DNA from: Phycisphaeraceae bacterium
GTDB lineage: Bacteria > Planctomycetota > Phycisphaerae > Phycisphaerales > Zrk34
Direction of reading: 5' to 3'
Assembly: GCA_028281485.1 (NCBI GenBank)
Contig: JANQJT010000170.1
Coordinates: 1 to 10,323, forward strand
DNA length: 10,323 nt
This document shows positions 7,322 to 10,323 of this stretch, piece by piece. How positions within the stretch are numbered: the first letter of the stretch is position 1; the number at the start of each line of letters is the position of its first letter. The notes under the pieces were generated by a model. That model did no database searches, was not told the DNA's origin, and saw only the letters and a program-made list of their open reading frames with translations. Made by a program: the position numbers and the translations under genes.

Positions 7322-9124
7322 TCAGCGCTTCGACGGGCCGAGCACCATCTCGTCGACGCTCTTGCCGGCCGGCACCATCGGGTACACGTGCTCGTGCTTC
7401 TCCACCAGCGCCTCCAGCACCGCCGGCCCCTCGTGCGCCAGGAACGCCGCCATCACCGCCGGCAGGTCGGCCGCCTTGGTCACCTGGAAACCCTTGCAGT
7501 TCATCGCGTTGGTCAGCGCCACGAAGTTCGGGTTGTGCATCTCCGTGTGGCTGTAGCGCTCGTCGTAGAACAGGTCCTGCCACTGCTTGACCATGCCCTG
7601 GAAGTCGTTGTTGAGGATGATCGTCTTGGCCGGGACGTTGTACTGCGCCGCGGTGACCATCTCCATCGCCGTCATGCAGAACGAGCCGTCGCCGTCGATG
7701 TTGATCACGGGCAGGGGCTTGCGGCCGTCGCGCGCCGCGTCGACCATCTCGCCGATCTGCGCGCCGATCGACGCCGGCACACCGTAACCCATCGTCCCCA
7801 ACCCGCCGCTGCTGAGCCACTGACCCGGACGCGAGAACCGGAAGAACTGCGCCGCCCACATCTGGTGCTGGCCCACGCCGGTCGCCACGATCGCCTCGCC
7901 GCCGGTCTGCTTGTACATCTCCTCGATCACCTGCTGCGGCTTGATGTGCGCCTCGCGCTCGTCGGCCTCGTAGGCAAACGGGTGATCGGTCTTCCATTGG
8001 TTGACCTGCGCCACCCACTCGGAGCGGTCGGTCGCTTCCAGCAGCGGCAGCAACAGATCGAGGTTCTGCTTCGCGTCGCCCTCCACGCCGATCGTGACCG
8101 GCACGGCCTTGTTGATGTTCTCCGGCGCGATGTCGAAGTGGATGATCCCGCCGCGCCCCTCGCGCTCGGCCGCCCGTGCGCCGGGGGCGAACTTCGAAAG
8201 GTCGCCGGTCACGCGGTCGTCAAAACGTGCGCCCACCGCGATCACCACGTCCGCGTCACGCATCGCCCAGTTGGCGTACGCCGCGCCGTGCATGCCCAGC
8301 ATGTGCACCGACAGGTCGTCTTCCTCGTCGAACGCGCCCAGGCCCATCAGCGTCGTGGTCACGGGGATCTGCGCCTTGTGCGCGATCTCCGACAACACCG
8401 CCGTCGCGTTCGACAGCAGCGCGCCCTGACCCACATACAGCAAAGGCTTGGTCGCGCCGTTGATCATCTCCGCCGCCCGGTCGATCTCCTTGCTCGTGCC
8501 GTACTCGCGGATGTGGTAGCCCGGCAGGATCGGATCGACCGTCACCGGCTTACGCAACACGCTGGCGGTCACGTCCTTGGGCAGGTCCACAAACACCGGG
8601 CCCGGTCGGCCCGTCGTCGCCACGTGGAACGCCGTGTTGATCGCACGCGGGATGTCCTCCACACGCTTGACCAGCGTGTTCCACTTCGTGCACGGCCGGC
8701 TGATGCCCGTCATGTCCGCTTCCTGGAACGCGTCGGTGCCGATCGCGCCCGTCGCCACCTGGCCGGCGAACACCACCATCGGCGTGCCGTCCATCAGCGC
8801 GTCCTGCATCGGCGTCACGGTGTTCGTCGCGCCCGGACCGCTGGTCACCAGCACCACGCCCGGACGACCCGTCACACGCGCGTAGCCCTCGGCCATATGA
8901 CCGGCGCCCTGCTCGTGTCGCGTCAGCACGAACTTGAAGTGCTCGCTCTCGTAGATCGCGTCGTAGACCGGCAGGATCGCCCCGCCGGGGTAACCGAAGA
9001 TCACGTCCACGCCGTGATCCCGCATCATCTCGTGGAAGATCTGCGCACCGGTCATCCCGACGAAACGGTCGGTGGCGGTGCTGGTGTCGATGTCAATCCG
9101 TGTGTTCAAATCTGGCGCTGGCAT
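7322..9124 (-). CDS. ilvB: Acetolactate synthase (acetohydroxyacid synthase) large catalytic subunit
   Basis: Thiamine-diphosphate enzyme that condenses two pyruvates to acetolactate, or pyruvate with 2-oxobutyrate, in the first common step of valine, leucine and isoleucine synthesis in the cytoplasm. The 600-residue length fits the family. The N-terminal domain has GYPGGAILPVYDAI, the cofactor-activating Glu71 in RHEQGAGHMAEGYAR, and SGPGATNTVTPM. The central domain has GMHGAAYANWA and GARFDDRVTG. The C-terminal domain has WLSSGGLGTMGYGVPASIGA and the ThDP/Mg site GDGSF (478-482) to NN (505-506), then MVKQWQ, which is typical of acetohydroxyacid synthase rather than of other members of the superfamily. 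The ATG at 9124 follows GAGAGG by 10 bases. The first 20 or so residues are a polar extension. No small subunit gene (ilvN/ilvH) follows; a terminator closes the unit 32 bases after the stop. Upstream lies a leader peptide rich in branched-chain residues, indicating control by amino acid supply. Confidence 0.97.
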   Translation of the reverse strand: MPAPDLNTRIDIDTSTATDRFVGMTGAQIFHEMMRDHGVDVIFGYPGGAILPVYDAIYESEHFKFVLTRHEQGAGHMAEGYARVTGRPGVVLVTSGPGATNTVTPMQDALMDGTPMVVFAGQVATGAIGTDAFQEADMTGISRPCTKWNTLVKRVEDIPRAINTAFHVATTGRPGPVFVDLPKDVTASVLRKPVTVDPILPGYHIREYGTSKEIDRAAEMINGATKPLLYVGQGALLSNATAVLSEIAHKAQIPVTTTLMGLGAFDEEDDLSVHMLGMHGAAYANWAMRDADVVIAVGARFDDRVTGDLSKFAPGARAAEREGRGGIIHFDIAPENINKAVPVTIGVEGDAKQNLDLLLPLLEATDRSEWVAQVNQWKTDHPFAYEADEREAHIKPQQVIEEMYKQTGGEAIVATGVGQHQMWAAQFFRFSRPGQWLSSGGLGTMGYGVPASIGAQIGEMVDAARDGRKPLPVINIDGDGSFCMTAMEMVTAAQYNVPAKTIILNNDFQGMVKQWQDLFYDERYSHTEMHNPNFVALTNAMNCKGFQVTKAADLPAVMAAFLAHEGPAVLEALVEKHEHVYPMVPAGKSVDEMVLGPSKR

Positions 9125-9151
9125 GTCTTGTTCGCCTCTCGTATATCGCTT

Positions 9152-9296
9152 GCCCGTCTTCGTATCGCGGGCCGGGGTTCGTGTATCGAATCGGTCACTG
9201 GAACCGGATGAGTCTACAAGTTGTCCTTGGGATCGCGGGTCGGCCGCTCAAATAACAACCAGAAGCGCAACAACAGCGACGACCGGCTGAGCGGCC
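9152..9296 (-). promoter_or_regulatory. ilvB leader RNA with alternative pairings, probable attenuator
   Basis: In the minus-strand transcript GGCCGCUCA (9296-9288, segment 1) is a perfect 9-bp complement of UGAGCGGCC (9250-9242, segment 2). The branched-chain codon run of the leader peptide forms the loop, and segment 2 starts at its stop codon. Part of segment 2, GCGGCCG (9247-9241), can instead pair with CGGCCCGC (9174-9167, segment 3) with one bulged C. Segment 3 can alternatively pair, as GCCCG (9172-9168), with CGGGC (9156-9152, segment 4). Such exclusive 1:2, 2:3 and 3:4 pairings are the classic layout of ribosome-mediated attenuation. No U-tract follows segment 4, so the off-state could be factor-dependent termination or reduced translation of ilvB. 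The pairings were found by eye and not folded by computer. Confidence 0.5.
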
Positions 9297-9337
9297 TTCG
9301 CTAGAGACAGGGCGTTGGCGTAGTCGTTACGACTCAT
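9248..9337 (-). CDS. Branched-chain amino acid leader peptide of ilvB (29 residues)
   Basis: A 29-codon frame from ATG (9337) to TGA (9248-9250), ending 123 bases before ilvB on the same strand. The peptide MSRNDYANALSLAKAAQP is followed by VVAVVALLVVI and the stop: six Val, two Leu and one Ile in the last eleven codons. These are the end products of the pathway that IlvB opens, which is the signature of leader peptides such as IlvL and IvbL of enteric bacteria. A ribosome slowed on this run by scarce charged tRNA would disturb the hairpin whose arms flank it. No ribosome site precedes the ATG; the promoter predicts a start only about 4 bases upstream, so translation is probably of the leaderless type. 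The alternative, a small hydrophobic peptide with no regulatory role, is less likely given position and composition. Confidence 0.78.
   Translation of the reverse strand: MSRNDYANALSLAKAAQPVVAVVALLVVI
9322..9334. repeat. Small dyad AGTCG-TTA-CGACT at the start of the leader peptide
   Basis: A 5-bp perfect inverted repeat with a 3-base loop, covering codons 2 to 5 of the leader peptide and lying about 10 bases inside the predicted transcript. It may be a 5' RNA hairpin or a protein-binding site just downstream of the promoter; the stem is short and chance cannot be excluded. Confidence 0.35.
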
Positions 9338-9347
9338 AAGGGCGAGA

Positions 9348-9385
9348 AGTATAAACCATTCAGCCCCTCCGCGGCAACATTTTTT
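9348..9385 (-). promoter_or_regulatory. Promoter of the ilvB leader and ilvB
   Basis: TTGCCG (-35, 9372-9377; 4 of 6 consensus) and TATACT (-10, 9348-9353; 5 of 6) are 18 bases apart. AAAAAA just upstream of the -35 (9380-9385) resembles an UP element. The predicted transcript starts near 9341, about 4 bases before the leader peptide ATG. Confidence 0.68.
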
Positions 9386-9457
9386 ACCCCACAATCCCGC
9401 CCAATCCCCGCTCCACCCTCGCCTCACCCCCAATTTCAAGTCATTAATCCCCCGTGT

Positions 9458-9476
9458 TGACGCTACAATGGCGTCA
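9458..9476. promoter_or_regulatory. Dyad around a possible -10 element of the sigma factor gene
   Basis: TGACGC (9458-9463) and GCGTCA (9471-9476) are perfect complements flanking TACAAT (9464-9469), a 5-of-6 match to the -10 consensus on the plus strand. No good -35 lies at 16-18 bases. Transcription would start near 9476 and leave a leader of about 70 bases before the sigma factor ATG. A protein bound at the dyad would cover the -10 element, so this is a plausible repressor site. Confidence 0.4.
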
Positions 9477-9544
9477 TCTCGCCGGCCCCATTTCGCCGAT
9501 TGTTCGCAATAATCCACGCTCCGGACCGTTGAACAGGTACTCAG

Positions 9545-10108
9545 ATGGAACCCTCGCTGGACGCAACCTTGGCCGCTGCCGCCGATGGCGACGAACAGGC
9601 GTGGCGACACATCGTCGACACCTACGCCGGCCGTGTCTACGGCGTCGTCTTCCGGCAGTGCGGCGACCGCGAGCTCAGCGAGGAGATCACCCAGGACACC
9701 TTCGTCAAGGTGGTCACCAAGCTGGGCGACTACAACGAGACCGGACGGTTCGAGGCCTGGCTGTTCCGCATCGCCACCAACCGCCTCCGTGACGAGATCC
9801 GAAGACGCAAACGACAAGCCAACCCCGTCGACTTCTCCGCCACGCCCCCCGAAGCCCTCGGCTACCAAGACGAAGACCCCGCTTCCCCCGACGCCCCCCT
9901 GCTCACCGCCGAATCGAACAGCCAACTCGCCGCCGCCATCGCCGAACTCTCCGAAGCCGACCAGCAGATCCTCAACCTCCGCTACGTCGGCGAGCTCAGC
10001 TATCAGCAGATCGCCGACACGCTCGATCAGCCGCTCGGCACCGTCCTCGCTCGAGGACACCGCGCGTTGAAAAAACTCAAGACACGTCTCGCGGAAGAAG
10101 CCGCATAA
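9545..10108 (+). CDS. RNA polymerase sigma factor, ECF (sigma-70) family
   Basis: Small sigma factor of 187 residues that would direct RNA polymerase to a specific promoter set. Region 2 spans about residues 8-90, with SEEITQDTFVKVVTKL and the core FEAWLFRIATNRLRDEIRRRKR. A variable acidic and proline-rich linker follows (91-123). Region 4 spans about 126-183, with LSEADQQILNLRYVGELSYQ and the helix-turn-helix part QQIADTLDQPLGTVLARGHRALKKL. Sigma regions 1.2 and 3 are absent, as in ECF factors. The ATG at 9545 has a weak ACAGG 8 bases upstream. The next gene starts 11 bases after the stop, indicating an operon. It is divergent from the ilvB unit. The signal it responds to and its target genes cannot be told from the sequence; secreted sulfatases nearby are possible targets only by proximity. 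Confidence 0.95.
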   Translation: MEPSLDATLAAAADGDEQAWRHIVDTYAGRVYGVVFRQCGDRELSEEITQDTFVKVVTKLGDYNETGRFEAWLFRIATNRLRDEIRRRKRQANPVDFSATPPEALGYQDEDPASPDAPLLTAESNSQLAAAIAELSEADQQILNLRYVGELSYQQIADTLDQPLGTVLARGHRALKKLKTRLAEEAA

Positions 10109-10119
10109 AGAGATCGATC

Positions 10120-10323
10120 ATGGAACACGAAAACGACAACATCCCGATCGACGACGAGCTGAAGGCACTCGAAGCCGAGCTCGCCAACGCCTTGCGCTCC
10201 GACGCACCCGACGGCCTGGCCGACCGCGTCCTGTCCGCCATGCGTCCCGAGATCGACAAGCAAAAGCAGTTCGAACAGACCCTCTCCGCCGCCCTGACGC
10301 CCCCCACCCCCGAGGGGCTTGCC
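10120..10323 (+). CDS. Acidic protein co-transcribed with the ECF sigma factor, possible anti-sigma factor, truncated at the right edge
   Basis: The frame opens at ATG 10120, 11 bases after the sigma factor stop, with AAAGAG as a weak ribosome site, and stays open for 68 codons to the end of the window. The visible part is charged and helical, with no membrane segment or zinc-binding His/Cys motif so far: MEHENDNIPIDDELKALEAE, then LANALRSDAPDGLADRVLSA, then LSAALTPPTPEGLA. The last two blocks look like two copies of a unit with the pattern L-A-x-A-L ... P-[DE]-G-L-A. The position directly after an ECF sigma gene suggests a regulator of that factor, perhaps an anti-sigma factor with its membrane segment beyond the window. 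I do not recognise a named family. Confidence 0.75.
   Translation, partial: MEHENDNIPIDDELKALEAELANALRSDAPDGLADRVLSAMRPEIDKQKQFEQTLSAALTPPTPEGLA

Noticed and set aside
7301..9211. Long plus-strand open frame opposite ilvB (636 codons)
   Set aside because: Antisense shadow of ilvB with biased Arg/His/Val composition and no recognisable motif.
9457..9469. TTGACG (9457-9462) and TACAAT (9464-9469) as a -35/-10 pair before the sigma factor
   Set aside because: Only one base separates them, which cannot form a sigma70 promoter.
9248..10060. 270-codon minus-strand frame running from within the sigma factor gene into the ilvB leader
   Set aside because: Most of it is antisense to the sigma factor gene. 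Only its last 29 codons, from the ATG at 9337, are credible, as the separate leader peptide.

Overview
The window reads as chromosomal DNA of a planctomycete, most likely a marine member of the Phycisphaerae. The evidence is high G+C, secreted sulfatases in series, dockerin-like repeats joined to PEP-CTERM sorting tails, and an ECF sigma factor followed by an unfamiliar small acidic protein. This placement is inferred from gene content; no rRNA or other phylogenetic marker is present.

Layout: positions 1-7130 hold three sulfatase genes on the minus strand. Transcribed right to left they are sulfatase C (7130-4131), sulfatase B (3958-1463) and sulfatase A (1219 to beyond the left edge). B and C are tandem paralogues built as signal peptide, sulfatase domain, beta-sandwich-like region, dockerin repeat pair and PEP-CTERM anchor. 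C also carries a DNRLRE/CBM96-like module inserted inside the beta-sandwich region. A belongs to another sulfatase subgroup and has an atypical formylglycine motif. Each gene has a substantial upstream gap, and A and B have their own repeats and candidate promoters, so this looks like a locus of separately controlled genes rather than one tight operon. The likely role is desulfation of sulfated polysaccharides at the cell surface; the substrate cannot be read from the sequence.

Positions 7254-9386 form a separate minus-strand unit: a strong sigma70-like promoter, a 29-codon leader peptide ending in nine branched-chain-amino-acid codons out of eleven, a leader RNA with alternative pairings, ilvB (acetolactate synthase large subunit) and a clear intrinsic terminator. 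This is the most notable structure in the window. It looks like ribosome-mediated control of ilvB by valine/leucine/isoleucine supply, with a leader peptide that is probably almost leaderless and no obvious U-tract terminator in the leader.

Positions 9458-10323, on the plus strand and divergent from ilvB, hold a dyad around a possible -10 element, an ECF-type sigma factor, and 11 bases later the start of an acidic protein that runs off the right edge and may be the regulator of the sigma factor.

No tRNA, rRNA, CRISPR array, insertion sequence or phage gene was seen.
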